DNA of 64,000 bases, taken from NCBI RefSeq assembly GCF_021353265.1, contig NZ_JAJTWU010000014.1, positions 17,844-81,843 on the forward strand. Reading direction: 5' to 3'. The stretch is from Pelomonas cellulosilytica. Lineage in GTDB: Bacteria > Pseudomonadota > Gammaproteobacteria > Burkholderiales > Burkholderiaceae_C. A program made the translations under genes and the position numbers. Positions 54,799 through 63,731 of this stretch are shown piece by piece (positions within the stretch are counted from its first letter, which is position 1; each line of letters starts with the position of its first letter). The notes beneath the pieces were generated by a model. That model searched no databases, had not been told where the DNA came from, and saw only the letters and a list, made by a program, of their open reading frames with translations.

Positions 54799-55587
54799 AT
54801 GAACACCTACCCCAACGTCCTCATCACCGGCGCCTCCAGCGGCATTGGCGCCGTCTACGCGGAACGCTTTGCCAAGCGCGGCCATGACCTGGTTCTGGTC
54901 GCCCGCGACAAGTCGCGTCTGGATGCCCTGGCAGCGCGCCTGAGCGAAACCCACCGCGTGAAGATCGATGTGCTGCAGGCTGACCTGACCCAGCAAACCG
55001 ACCTCGAGGCGGTCGAAAGCCGGTTGCGCACGGATGCCCGGATTGGAGTCCTGATCAACAACGCCGGCATGGCGCAGTCGGGGACCTTCATCCAGCAAGG
55101 CACCCAGGCCCTCGAGACGCTGATCGGCCTCAACACCACGGCGGTGACGCGCCTTGCGGCCGCCATCGCGCCGCGGCTGGTGCAGGCTGGCGCCGGTTCC
55201 ATCGTGAACATCGGCTCGGTGGTGGGCCTGGCGCCTGAATTCGGCATGACGGTCTACGGCGCGACCAAGGCCTTCGTGCTGTTTCTGTCGCAAGGCCTGC
55301 ACGTCGAACTCTCGCCCAAGGGCATCTACGTGCAAGCGGTGCTGCCGGCCGCGACGCGCACGGAGATCTGGGAGCGTGCCGGCATGGACGTGAACAGCCT
55401 CACCGAGGTCATGGACGTCGACGAACTGGTCGACGCGGCCCTGGTTGGCTATGACCGCCGCGAGCTGGTCACGATCCCGCCGCTGCACGTCGTAGGCCGC
55501 TGGGATGCCCTGGACAGCGCGCGCCAGGGGCTGCTGTCAGACATCCGGCAAGCCCATGCCGCCGAGCGCTACCAACCGCAGGCCTGA
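54799..55587 (+). CDS. Short-chain dehydrogenase/reductase
   Basis: 262 residues with the NAD(P)-binding TGASSGIG at 11-18, the NNAG motif (VLINNAGMAQSG) and catalytic Tyr-Lys in VYGATKAF near 155. The GA/SSGIG and the ATRTEIWE C-terminal region fit the classical SDR family of the DltE/YqjQ type. AGGAAA precedes the start. It heads a three-gene operon (SDR, hydrolase, quinone-oxidoreductase-like) opposite the TetR gene. The substrate is unknown. Confidence 0.92.
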   Translation: MNTYPNVLITGASSGIGAVYAERFAKRGHDLVLVARDKSRLDALAARLSETHRVKIDVLQADLTQQTDLEAVESRLRTDARIGVLINNAGMAQSGTFIQQGTQALETLIGLNTTAVTRLAAAIAPRLVQAGAGSIVNIGSVVGLAPEFGMTVYGATKAFVLFLSQGLHVELSPKGIYVQAVLPAATRTEIWERAGMDVNSLTEVMDVDELVDAALVGYDRRELVTIPPLHVVGRWDALDSARQGLLSDIRQAHAAERYQPQA

Positions 55588-55619
55588 GCCTCGTCTTTCT
55601 CGCAACCTGGGCACCCGCC

Positions 55620-56585
55620 ATGTCAGTCAATCTCTTGAAATCGACCGTCTGCGCATTGGCGCTGGCAGCCACCTTGGGTAGCTCCAGCGTCATGGCCAGC
55701 GACGCCGCCCTCCCCTTGGCGTCCGGCGCCAATCCGCAGCAAGTGCAGCCGCTGACGTGGAAGACCGCACCGACGCTGAGCATCTCGGCCGGTGGCGTGA
55801 CCTTCTCCTACCGGGAACTCGGGCAGCAAAACGGGGGCACGCCCGTCGTGCTGCTCGTTCATCTTGCCGCGGTGCTGGACAACTGGGACCCTCGCGTGGT
55901 CGACGGGCTCGCTGCCACGCACCAGGTCATCGCGTTCGACAACCGAGAGGTCGGTTCCTCGTCAGGCACGCCGGCCAACACCATCGAGCAGATGGCCGAC
56001 GATGCCGTCAGCTTCATCAAGGCCAAGGGGTTCCGGCAGGTGGACCTGTTCGGGTTCTCGATGGGCGGGATGATCGCGCAGGAAATCGCGCTGAAGGAGC
56101 CGCAACTGGTGCGCCGCATGATCCTGGCCGGCACCGGCCCGGCAGGCGGCGAGGGAATCAGCACGGTCGCCGGCGTGGCGAACTACGACCTGATCCGCGC
56201 CTCGCTCACCAGCCAGGACCCGAAGCAGTACCTCTTCTTCACGCGCACGCCGGCCGGTATCGAGGCGGGCCAGGACTTCCTGAGGCGCTTGCAGGAGCGT
56301 TCGGAGAACCGTGACGCCGAGTTCGCTGTCGGGGCCTATATCGCACAGTTGCAGGCCTTGAGCGCCTGGGGGCAGAAGAAGCCCGCCGATCTCTCGCAGG
56401 TCAAGCAACCCGTCCTCGTGGCCAATGGAGATGACGACCGCATGGTGCCGACGAGCAACTCGTACGACCTGGCCAAACGACTGCCGAACGCAAGGCTCGT
56501 CATCTACCCCGATGCAGGACACGGCGGCATCTTCCAGTACCACGAGGACTTCGTGCCCAAGGCACTGGCCTTCCTCGCGAACTGA
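55620..56585 (+). CDS. Alpha/beta hydrolase, secreted or periplasmic
   Basis: 321 residues with a signal peptide (LALAATLGSSSVMA). The nucleophile elbow GFSMGG, the acid in NGDDDRMVP and the His in DAGHGG complete the catalytic triad; VLLVHLAAVLDNW replaces the usual HG oxyanion motif by HL. Resembles hydrolases of the haloperoxidase/epoxide-hydrolase class. 32 bp after the SDR gene. Confidence 0.9.
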   Translation: MSVNLLKSTVCALALAATLGSSSVMASDAALPLASGANPQQVQPLTWKTAPTLSISAGGVTFSYRELGQQNGGTPVVLLVHLAAVLDNWDPRVVDGLAATHQVIAFDNREVGSSSGTPANTIEQMADDAVSFIKAKGFRQVDLFGFSMGGMIAQEIALKEPQLVRRMILAGTGPAGGEGISTVAGVANYDLIRASLTSQDPKQYLFFTRTPAGIEAGQDFLRRLQERSENRDAEFAVGAYIAQLQALSAWGQKKPADLSQVKQPVLVANGDDDRMVPTSNSYDLAKRLPNARLVIYPDAGHGGIFQYHEDFVPKALAFLAN

Positions 56586-56600
56586 CACCGGAGGACATAC

Positions 56601-56702
56601 ATGGCTGAAATGGATCTGCCCGCAACGACCTCAGTCGCTGAAACGCACGGTATCGACGCCCCCTTGCTTGGTCCGCTCACATACCTGGATTCACGAGGAT
56701 GA
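56601..56702 (+). CDS. Small open frame, possible leader or relic
   Basis: 33 codons (MAEMDLPATTSVAETHG...) with GGAGG seven bases before the ATG, between the hydrolase and the oxidoreductase genes. It ends 10 bp before the next start. No family is recognised; it may be a remnant of a larger gene or a coupling leader. Confidence 0.3.
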   Translation: MAEMDLPATTSVAETHGIDAPLLGPLTYLDSRG

Positions 56703-56712
56703 AGAAATCAGC

Positions 56713-57756
56713 ATGAAAGCATTTCTCCTGGAACGCTATGGCAAGAAGCGCCCGCTGCGGTCTGCAGAAGTCCCGCTGCCGCAACTTCGCGATGACGAAG
56801 TGCTGGTCGAGGTGCACGCCGCTGGCGTCAACCTGATCGACTCCAAGATCAGGGATGGTGAGTTCAAGCTCATCCTGCCCTACCGCCTGCCCATGGCCTT
56901 GGGCCATGACGTTGCGGGCGTCGTGGTGAAGGCGGGGCCGCGCTCACGGCAGTTCAAGGTTGGCGACGAGGTCTATGCGCGGGTGGACGATTTCCGGATC
57001 GGGACGTTCGCCGAGTTCGTGCCCGTGAAGGAGGCGTCGCTGGCCCTCAAGCCCAGGAACCTCACCATGGAAGAGGCTGCGTCAATCCCGCTGGTAGGCC
57101 TGACGGCATGGCAAGCCCTGGTCGAGAAAGCAGAGCTCAAACGTGGACAAAAGGTCTTCATTCAGGCCGGGTCCGGTGGTGTCGGCACCTTCGCCATCCA
57201 ACTTGCAAAACATTGGGGTGCCGCGGTGGCAACGACAACGAGCGCTGGCAACGCCGCACTCGTCAAGGCATTGGGAGCCGACGTCGTTATCGACTACAAG
57301 ACCCAAGACTTCGAGGATGCCTTGCTTGACCACGACGTCGTCCTCAATAGCCAGGATGGCTGGACGCTCGCGAAGTCTCTCAGCGTGCTCAAGCGCGGCG
57401 GGAAGCTGATCTCCATCTCGGGACCGCCAGATCCTGAGTTCGGTGCGGAGAAGTCGTATGCCGCCTTCCTCCGCTTGGTGATGCGAATGCTGAGCGCAAG
57501 CATCCGGCGCAAGGCCAAGAGCCGAGATGTTCGCTACTCGTTCCTCTTCATGAAGGCCGACGGTGCCCAACTGCGCGAGATTACCAAGCTCATCGAGCTG
57601 GGAGCCATCCGCCCAGTGATCGACCGAGTGTTCCCCTTTGCGTCGACCAACGAAGCCCTTTCCTATGTGGAGTCCGGACGGGCCAAGGGGAAGGTCGTCA
57701 TCAAGGTCAAGGGATCCGCCCCCAGCAATGGCGGACGCTCGTCGGCTATGGCCTGA
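56713..57756 (+). CDS. Zinc-less medium-chain oxidoreductase (quinone-oxidoreductase type)
   Basis: 347 residues. The GroES-like fold at the N-terminus (VLVEVHAAGVNLIDSKIRDG, LGHDVAGVV) and the NADP-binding AGSGGVGTFAIQLAK near 155 identify the MDR superfamily; the catalytic zinc ligands are absent, as in RTN4IP1-like quinone reductases. It should reduce quinones or enones with NADPH. The third gene of the TetR-controlled operon. Confidence 0.9.
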   Translation: MKAFLLERYGKKRPLRSAEVPLPQLRDDEVLVEVHAAGVNLIDSKIRDGEFKLILPYRLPMALGHDVAGVVVKAGPRSRQFKVGDEVYARVDDFRIGTFAEFVPVKEASLALKPRNLTMEEAASIPLVGLTAWQALVEKAELKRGQKVFIQAGSGGVGTFAIQLAKHWGAAVATTTSAGNAALVKALGADVVIDYKTQDFEDALLDHDVVLNSQDGWTLAKSLSVLKRGGKLISISGPPDPEFGAEKSYAAFLRLVMRMLSASIRRKAKSRDVRYSFLFMKADGAQLREITKLIELGAIRPVIDRVFPFASTNEALSYVESGRAKGKVVIKVKGSAPSNGGRSSAMA

Positions 57757-58094
57757 CGATCGCGGCTGGACGGCGCGGGCGACAGTCTCTCGACGCCCGA
57801 GCTATGGGGCTGCATGGCCCTGCTGGGACGGTATCACCCCTTTCGGCCCGTCAAGCAGCTGACATCCGCCGCGGTCTTGTGCGGTGGGAGCGGCCAGACC
57901 GCTTGGCCAACCGCTTTACCTCGGCGGCCCCGGGGGGCGGGCCGGGAAGAGCGGCCCGCTCAGGCCGGAGTCACAGGCCCTTTGCGACAGCGGCGCTGTC
58001 TGACACCGCACCCCCACGTAACGGTCCAATAATGCATCCTGCGTCAACCGGTGCCCACCTATACTGAGCGCCCAACCCCCTACTACTTTCGCCC
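57757..58094. other. Intergenic stretch with a possible promoter
   Basis: 338 bp. Short plus-strand frames here have no recognisable content. TATACT at 58060-58065, about 30 bp before the next start, could be a -10 box; no good -35 is visible. No terminator with a T-run was found. Confidence 0.4.
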
Positions 58095-58526
58095 ATGGAC
58101 AGTCGAGAGAGCAGCCGGTTCACGGCGCCTCTTGCACTTCGTGTGACGGAAGGCGCCAATTCCCGGCAGATTGCCGACGCCATTGGCGCCATGTGGACGG
58201 ATATCGAGGCCGCGCTGCAGCCCGTACTCGGCCGGCGGGGGGTCGCCGCGCTGTTCAAGCGCACGCTTCACCGCACTGCGGCGAGCCACGTCTGGTTGGA
58301 GCCGGCCAAGGCGGCGGATGAGGAGGCGCCCTTCGTCTTGGCGGACCTGCAGACCCTCTTCGCCGCCCAGCCGCCCGCCCAGTCCACCGCGGCCGGCAGC
58401 CTGTTGTTCACGAACTTCCGCGAACTGCTCACCTCGCTCATTGGCGCGCAGTTGAGCGAACAACTGCTGAAGACCGCCTGGTCACCCTCTTCGAGCGCTC
58501 CCGCAGCGCAGGATCCCAAGCCATGA
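58095..58526 (+). CDS. Hypothetical protein coupled to the KaiC-like gene
   Basis: 143 residues, helical, with no signal peptide. It reads VTEGANSRQIADAIGAMWTD, FKRTLHRTAASHVWL and LLFTNFRELLTSLIGAQL. The stop overlaps the next start (ATGA), so the two are co-translated. I do not recognise the family; it is not KaiB. Its place in front of a KaiC-like ATPase suggests a partner or regulator. Confidence 0.75.
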   Translation: MDSRESSRFTAPLALRVTEGANSRQIADAIGAMWTDIEAALQPVLGRRGVAALFKRTLHRTAASHVWLEPAKAADEEAPFVLADLQTLFAAQPPAQSTAAGSLLFTNFRELLTSLIGAQLSEQLLKTAWSPSSSAPAAQDPKP

Positions 58527-59986
58527 CAACCAAAGTGACGCTCAACAGCCTGGCGACGGGAGTGCCAGGGCTGGACGACTTGCTGGGCGGAGGCTTGCCG
58601 GAGTTCTCGTTCAACCTCATCGCCGGGCAGCCTGGCTGCGGCAAGACGACGCTGGCCCACCAGCTCATGTTCGCGCTCGCGACGCAGGAGCGGCCAGCGC
58701 TGTACTTCACGGTGCTGGGCGAACCGCCGCTGAAGATGCTGCGCTACCAGCAGCAGTTCTCCTTCTTCGACGCGACGGCCATCAACCGCAGCGTCCGCTT
58801 CGTGAACCTCTGCGACGAGGCCATGGCCGGCGACCTTGATAGGGTGCTCGCCCGCATCACCCAAGAGGTTGCGGCGCACGAACCGGCGCTGGTCTTCGTC
58901 GACTCCTTCCGCTCGGTCGTGCTGTCAAGCCAGGACAACGGCAACGGGCACGCGCTGCTGCAACGCTTCATGCAGCAGCTCGGCATGCTGATGACGAGCT
59001 GGCAGGCCACCACCTTCCTGATCGGCGAGTATTTCACCGACACCGATGCCAACCCGGTGTTCACCGTCGCCGACGGTCTGATCTGGATGCGCCAGAACGT
59101 GCAGCGCAACGCCATGGTGCGCAAGATGGAGATCATGAAGATGCGCGGCCAGCCCTCGCTGCCGGGCCTGCACGCGTTCCGCATCACCTCCGACGGATTA
59201 CAAGTCTTTGCGCCGGCGAAGCTGGACACGGCCCCCGAGAAGCTGGCCATCGGCCCGCGCGCCACCATGGGCGTGCCTGGCCTGGACGCCATGATGGGCG
59301 GCGGGCTGCCGCGCGGCTATTCGCTGCTTGTGGCGGGCCCGTCGGGTTCAGGCAAGAGCATCCTGGCCGCCGCCTTCCTCAATGCTGGCGTGCAGGCGGG
59401 GGAAAAGGGCGTCATCGCTGCCTTCGAGCGCCGGCCCACGCGGCTGCGCAACCCGGCGCTGGCGCATGCCATCGCCCAGGGGCAGATCGGCCTGGTGGAG
59501 AGCCACGCACCTGACATCTCCATCGAGGAAATCATGCAGCTGCTGTCGGCCGAAGTGCGCCGGCTCGGTGCCAGCCGCGTCGTCATCGATTCGCTGTCGG
59601 GCTTCGAGCTGGCGCTCGGCCCGTCGTACCGCGAGGATTTCCGCGAGTCGCTGCTGCGCCTGGTGACGTCGCTGACCGGCATGGGGGTCACGGTGCTGAT
59701 GACCTCGGAGCTGGAGGACCGCTACACCGACCTGCGCTTCAGTCCCTACGGCACCGCCTTCATGACCGACGCCATCATCGTCCAGCGCTACATCGAGGTG
59801 GAGAGCCGGCTGCGTCGCGTCATGGCGGTGGTCAAGCTGCGGGACAGCGCCCATTCCGACGAACTCCGGGAATATGGCATTGATGACGACGGCCTGCGCA
59901 TTGGCGCCCCGCTGACGGGGCAGGAAGGCCTGCTGGGCGGCCGCCCCTCGACAACGGGACGAAGTCCGCCGGTCGAGGTGAGTTAG
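58523..59986 (+). CDS. KaiC-like RecA-superfamily ATPase with two domains
   Basis: 487 residues in two KaiC domains. CI has Walker A GQPGCGKTT (35-43), CII has GPSGSGKS (272-279), and both have Walker B-like LVFVDSF / VVIDSLSGF. Each domain keeps only one of the paired catalytic glutamates by my alignment (LGEPPLKM, FERRPTRL). At the position of the cyanobacterial Ser431-Thr432 phosphosites the sequence reads GTAFMTD, so Ala-Phe would replace them. It should therefore act as an ATPase switch, not a KaiC-type clock. It lies upstream of a diguanylate-cyclase/kinase hybrid. Confidence 0.9.
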   Translation: MTTKVTLNSLATGVPGLDDLLGGGLPEFSFNLIAGQPGCGKTTLAHQLMFALATQERPALYFTVLGEPPLKMLRYQQQFSFFDATAINRSVRFVNLCDEAMAGDLDRVLARITQEVAAHEPALVFVDSFRSVVLSSQDNGNGHALLQRFMQQLGMLMTSWQATTFLIGEYFTDTDANPVFTVADGLIWMRQNVQRNAMVRKMEIMKMRGQPSLPGLHAFRITSDGLQVFAPAKLDTAPEKLAIGPRATMGVPGLDAMMGGGLPRGYSLLVAGPSGSGKSILAAAFLNAGVQAGEKGVIAAFERRPTRLRNPALAHAIAQGQIGLVESHAPDISIEEIMQLLSAEVRRLGASRVVIDSLSGFELALGPSYREDFRESLLRLVTSLTGMGVTVLMTSELEDRYTDLRFSPYGTAFMTDAIIVQRYIEVESRLRRVMAVVKLRDSAHSDELREYGIDDDGLRIGAPLTGQEGLLGGRPSTTGRSPPVEVS

Positions 59987-60012
59987 GCAGCGTTTAGCCA
60001 CCGACAAACGCC

Positions 60013-62037
60013 ATGCATCCCGAGCACGAGCCCGATCCCTCCCAGCGCACAGCGCTGCTGGCCGAGATTGCCGGGCTCGAGCGGGACGCCGTGACGGCAC
60101 GTGCCGAATTGGCCCGCCTGCGTGCGGACCTGGCCGAGGCGCACGCCCAGATTGGCAGCCACCAAGTGCACCAGTTGCTGGCGGCCAATGAGCAGCTCGT
60201 GCTGGAAGCAATGCGCTCGCGCGGAGCGGCGGAATCAGCGGCGCAACTGGTCGCCGAGCTCACGCGCTCCAGCGAGCTCGATCCGCTCACCAGCCTCCCG
60301 AACCGTCTGCTGTTGGTCGACCGCATGGGTCAGGCGCTGACGCAGGCCAGGCGCAATGACAGCCGGCTCGCCCTGCTCTTCCTCGACCTCGACGGGTTCA
60401 AGGCCATCAACGACAGCCGCGGACACCAGGTGGGCGACGAGGTGCTGTGCGCCGTAGGGCAATGCCTGATCGCTGGTGTGCGGGGTGTCGACACCGTATG
60501 CCGGCTCGGTGGCGACGAGTTCGTGCTTCTGCTGAGCGAGGTCGCCGAAGCGGCAGATGCCGGCCTGGTCGCTGAGAAGCTGCTTTCATCGCTCAGCACG
60601 CTCGTGGATGCCGGCCTCGCGCCGATGCCGGTCACCGCCAGCATCGGCATCAGCGTGTATCCCGACGATGCACGCGATGCGGAGGGCCTGGTCGACTGTG
60701 CTGACCGCGCGATGTACGCCAGCAAGCGTGCAGGTGGCGGATGCTGGCGCTTCTTTTCGGCCGTGCAGAACGGTGATCCATCGCCGGATGCTCTCGAGCC
60801 ACCGGTCCGGCATGAAGAGCGCGGCGTGACCCTGCGTGACGCCAATGAACGGCTGGTGTTGTCGGCCCTAACGGCGAAGACCGTGGCGGAGCAGCAGGAT
60901 GGCCTCCTGGCCGAACTGAGGGACGCTGCCAGGAACAAGGACGAATTCCTCAGCGTGCTGGGGCACGAACTGCGCAACCCGCTGGCGCCGCTGCTCACCA
61001 CGCTGGACGTGCTGCGCATGCGCGGCGGCGGCTACGAGACGGTGGAGCACGCCACGATGCGTCGCCATGTCAGCCACATGGTGCGGCTGGTGGACGACCT
61101 GCAGGACATCGCCAAGATTGCCTCCGGTCAGGTCAAGTTGTGTATGGAGCGCGTGCCCATTGAGCACATGGCCGTGCAAGCCGTCGCGCTGGCCCGGCCG
61201 CTGATGGAGCAGCGCCAACAGCGCTTCACGATTGACAACAGCGTCGCAGCGCTGACCTGCTGGGGCGACCCCGTGCGATTGACGCAGTGCGTGTCGAACC
61301 TTCTGATCAACGCGGCCAAGTACACGCCACCCGGTGGCTCAATCACACTGACGACCCACAAGGAGGGCCAGGACGCTGTCATTGCCGTGAAGGACGATGG
61401 CCGGGGCATTTCTGCGGCGGCCTTGCCCGACGTGTTCAACCTGTTCTTCCAGGAGCGCGTGGATGTCGGCGTCCTTACGGGTGGCCTCGGCGTTGGGCTC
61501 GCCCTCGTGCGCAGCCTCGTCACGCTGCATTCGGGCACCGTGGCGGCACACAGCGCTGGCATCGGCTTGGGCAGCGAGTTCGTCATTCGCTTGCCATGCC
61601 TGGGCGACGAAGACCCGCAGCACGCGCTGGCGGCGCGCGCGCCGCGGCTCCCCAGGTCTGGGCCGCCTCGCCGGGTTTTCATCGTCGACGACAACTACGA
61701 CGCGGCCGACTCCCTGGCAGAGCTGCTGCGCATCTGCGGGCACGAGGTCTGGGTGGCCACCCATCCCGTCGCGGCCCTGCAGATGATCGGCAGCGTGGCG
61801 CCGGACTTCGCGCTGCTGGATATCGGCCTGCCCGGCATGGACGGGTACGAGCTGGCGGCGTCGATCCGCCACCAGAACCCTGACCTGCGCGTGGCCCTGG
61901 TGGCGCTGAGTGGCTACGGACGGGCCGTGGATCAGGACCGGAGCGCCCGGGCGGGCTTCCTGGCACACCTGGTCAAGCCGGTCGACCTTGAAACGCTCGA
62001 ACGCGTGCTGGACTCGGCGCATGTGCCTCCGCCCTGA
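60013..62037 (+). CDS. Hybrid signalling protein: coiled coil, GGDEF, histidine kinase, receiver
   Basis: 674 residues. A short coiled coil (10-75) precedes a GGDEF domain with an intact active site GGDEF (166-170) and an I-site RxxD (RGVDTVCR) for product feedback. A HisKA domain follows with HELRNPL (His318), then HATPase boxes (NLLINAAKY, DDGRGI, GLGVGLAL) and a C-terminal receiver with phospho-acceptor Asp603 in LLDIGLPGMDG. No transmembrane segment, so it is cytosolic. Joining c-di-GMP synthesis and phosphorelay in one chain is unusual, and the adjacent KaiC-like gene suggests a shared pathway. Confidence 0.9.
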   Translation: MHPEHEPDPSQRTALLAEIAGLERDAVTARAELARLRADLAEAHAQIGSHQVHQLLAANEQLVLEAMRSRGAAESAAQLVAELTRSSELDPLTSLPNRLLLVDRMGQALTQARRNDSRLALLFLDLDGFKAINDSRGHQVGDEVLCAVGQCLIAGVRGVDTVCRLGGDEFVLLLSEVAEAADAGLVAEKLLSSLSTLVDAGLAPMPVTASIGISVYPDDARDAEGLVDCADRAMYASKRAGGGCWRFFSAVQNGDPSPDALEPPVRHEERGVTLRDANERLVLSALTAKTVAEQQDGLLAELRDAARNKDEFLSVLGHELRNPLAPLLTTLDVLRMRGGGYETVEHATMRRHVSHMVRLVDDLQDIAKIASGQVKLCMERVPIEHMAVQAVALARPLMEQRQQRFTIDNSVAALTCWGDPVRLTQCVSNLLINAAKYTPPGGSITLTTHKEGQDAVIAVKDDGRGISAAALPDVFNLFFQERVDVGVLTGGLGVGLALVRSLVTLHSGTVAAHSAGIGLGSEFVIRLPCLGDEDPQHALAARAPRLPRSGPPRRVFIVDDNYDAADSLAELLRICGHEVWVATHPVAALQMIGSVAPDFALLDIGLPGMDGYELAASIRHQNPDLRVALVALSGYGRAVDQDRSARAGFLAHLVKPVDLETLERVLDSAHVPPP

Positions 62038-62147
62038 GTCGCCCTGAGCCGCCTAAGCCGCGCTGAGCCGCCAGATGCGCGTGCTTGGTCCATCTCTGAG
62101 TCACGGGATTGCGGATTGCCCCGTTGCTGCGCGGACCTGGACGGACG

Positions 62148-62513
62148 ATGAATGCAAAAGTGGTGGTCGTGGTGGACGACGATGTCGATGCAGCTGACAG
62201 CTTGGCGCGTGCGCTGGAGATGTTCGGTTACACCGTCTTCACCGCCTATGGCGGCAATGAGGCGCTGGCCCTCATCCTGCAGATAGGCCCCCACTCCGTG
62301 GTGTCCGATATCGACATGCCCGGCATGTCCGGCCTGGAAGAAGCCACAGAGGTCCGGGCGAGCCTGAACCTGTGTCAGCCCTGCATGGTGGCGGTCACCG
62401 GTGCAGCAAACGAGGACATGCGGGCCCGAGCGCTGCATGCGGGATTCGATGCGTTCCTCGCCAAGCCACTGTCACTGCCTGCGCTGCTTCAGCTGCTGGA
62501 GCACGGCCCCTGA
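62148..62513 (+). CDS. Single-domain response regulator
   Basis: 121 residues of receiver only: VVVVVDDDVDAADS, Asp in VVSDIDMPGMSG, Thr in VAVTGAA, Lys in FLAKPLS. No output domain, so it is a CheY-like relay, probably receiving phosphate from the upstream hybrid kinase. Confidence 0.9.
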   Translation: MNAKVVVVVDDDVDAADSLARALEMFGYTVFTAYGGNEALALILQIGPHSVVSDIDMPGMSGLEEATEVRASLNLCQPCMVAVTGAANEDMRARALHAGFDAFLAKPLSLPALLQLLEHGP

Positions 62514-62766
62514 AGAGCCGGCGCTGTTGCTGCATCGCCAGACCTGCTTAACCAGCAACCTCGGCGTTTGCAGCTGCACCGGCTTGACGGGTGCGCATCG
62601 AAGTCGGCCGTGCGACACGCGCTTAGGGACCGGACGAAGAAGTGGGCGCGGTTGCTGCGGCCTCGTGCGTGTTCGACCCTCGCCGGTAGCCGCGAATTCC
62701 TGCGCGCATCAGAGTTCTCTGCTGTCCACGCTGAGTCTGCTTGGCGTGGACGCCGACTCAAGCCAC

Positions 62767-63177
62767 TCACGCCAGGCGGCCCGGGATGGACTTCAAGGGG
62801 TAGACCTTCCAGAAGAAGATGTCGGCTTGATGCTGGTCGGAACAGTAGTTGGTGACTTCCTTGATCTTTCCACCCTCGAAGCGGAACACGAGGCACCACG
62901 TGAGATCCAGGCCGCCGGCTTCTTCGCTCCAGCCGCGGTGGTGGTCGATGACATAGTCGCCCTGCTCGGCGATGACCATCGGCTCAGCCTTGAAGTTCGC
63001 CTTGGCGAGCTGGTGAAAGAAGGCGAGAACTTCCTCGACACCACGTTTGGTACCGGCCAACGAGTGATGGCCGGGTATGGTCCATGCGATGTCGTCTGCC
63101 ATCACGGCTCGTACGCCGGCGACGTCATTGGAAGCATAGGCAGCGAAGAAGGCTTGAACTCTTTGCAGGTTGCTCAT
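62767..63177 (-). CDS. NTF2-like (SnoaL) protein
   Basis: 136 residues with the NTF2-like pattern: VQAFFAAYASNDVAGVRAVM, then DDIAWTIPGHHSLAGTKRG and WCLVFRFEGGKIKEVTNYC. Members are enzymes of small polyketide/steroid-type ligands or ligand-binding proteins; the function here cannot be assigned. It is divergent from a LysR gene that an IS element has cut. Confidence 0.85.
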   Translation of the reverse strand: MSNLQRVQAFFAAYASNDVAGVRAVMADDIAWTIPGHHSLAGTKRGVEEVLAFFHQLAKANFKAEPMVIAEQGDYVIDHHRGWSEEAGGLDLTWCLVFRFEGGKIKEVTNYCSDQHQADIFFWKVYPLKSIPGRLA

Positions 63178-63379
63178 GGTGGTTCCCGTAAGTTTGGATT
63201 GGGATGCAGTGGCGAGTGGAGTGAACGGTCGGCAACGATGGCGTCCATGGCCGTCATCAATACGCGGCGTCCGGCTTCTGCGTCAGCGACGTGCTGTCGT
63301 GGGGAGCACTGTGCGTGTGCGGACAAAAACAAGAAATGGGGGTAGTCTTTGATCGCTTTAAACGTGACGTTGATAATCC

Positions 63380-63731
63380 ATGCGAATTGATCAACTCGAC
63401 GGCTTGGTAGCGTTTCGGTGCGTCGCTCAGCTGAAAAGCTTCACCTCCGCATCAGCTCAGCTCGAGGTATCGCCGCAGGCAGTCAGCCAGAGCATCAAGG
63501 CGCTCGAGTCACGGCTAGGCGTTCGCCTGTTCAACCGCACGACGCGCAGCGTCGGGCTGACCGAGGCAGGAGATCGCCTGTGGGCGCGGGTAGGCCCGGC
63601 ACTACAGGACCTGTTTGAGGCGACAGAGGATGTCCAGGACTTTCGAGACCGCCCGGCAGGCCTACTTCGGCTTGCCGTCTCTCGACCCTCGTTCTCGGGG
63701 CTGCTCCAGAGCCATTTGATGGAGTTTTACA
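63380..63731 (+). pseudogene. LysR-family regulator, truncated by an IS66 insertion
   Basis: The frame gives a good LysR HTH (LDGLVAFRCVAQLKSFTSAS, SQSIKALESRLGVRLFNRTT) and the start of the effector domain (RPAGLLRLAVSRPSF), then ends in unrelated residues at the IS boundary. About 117 authentic codons remain of roughly 300. It would have controlled the NTF2-like gene divergent to it. Confidence 0.88.

Noticed and set aside
58095..58526. KaiB identity for the gene before the KaiC-like ATPase
   Set aside because: Longer than KaiB and lacks its thioredoxin-like pattern.
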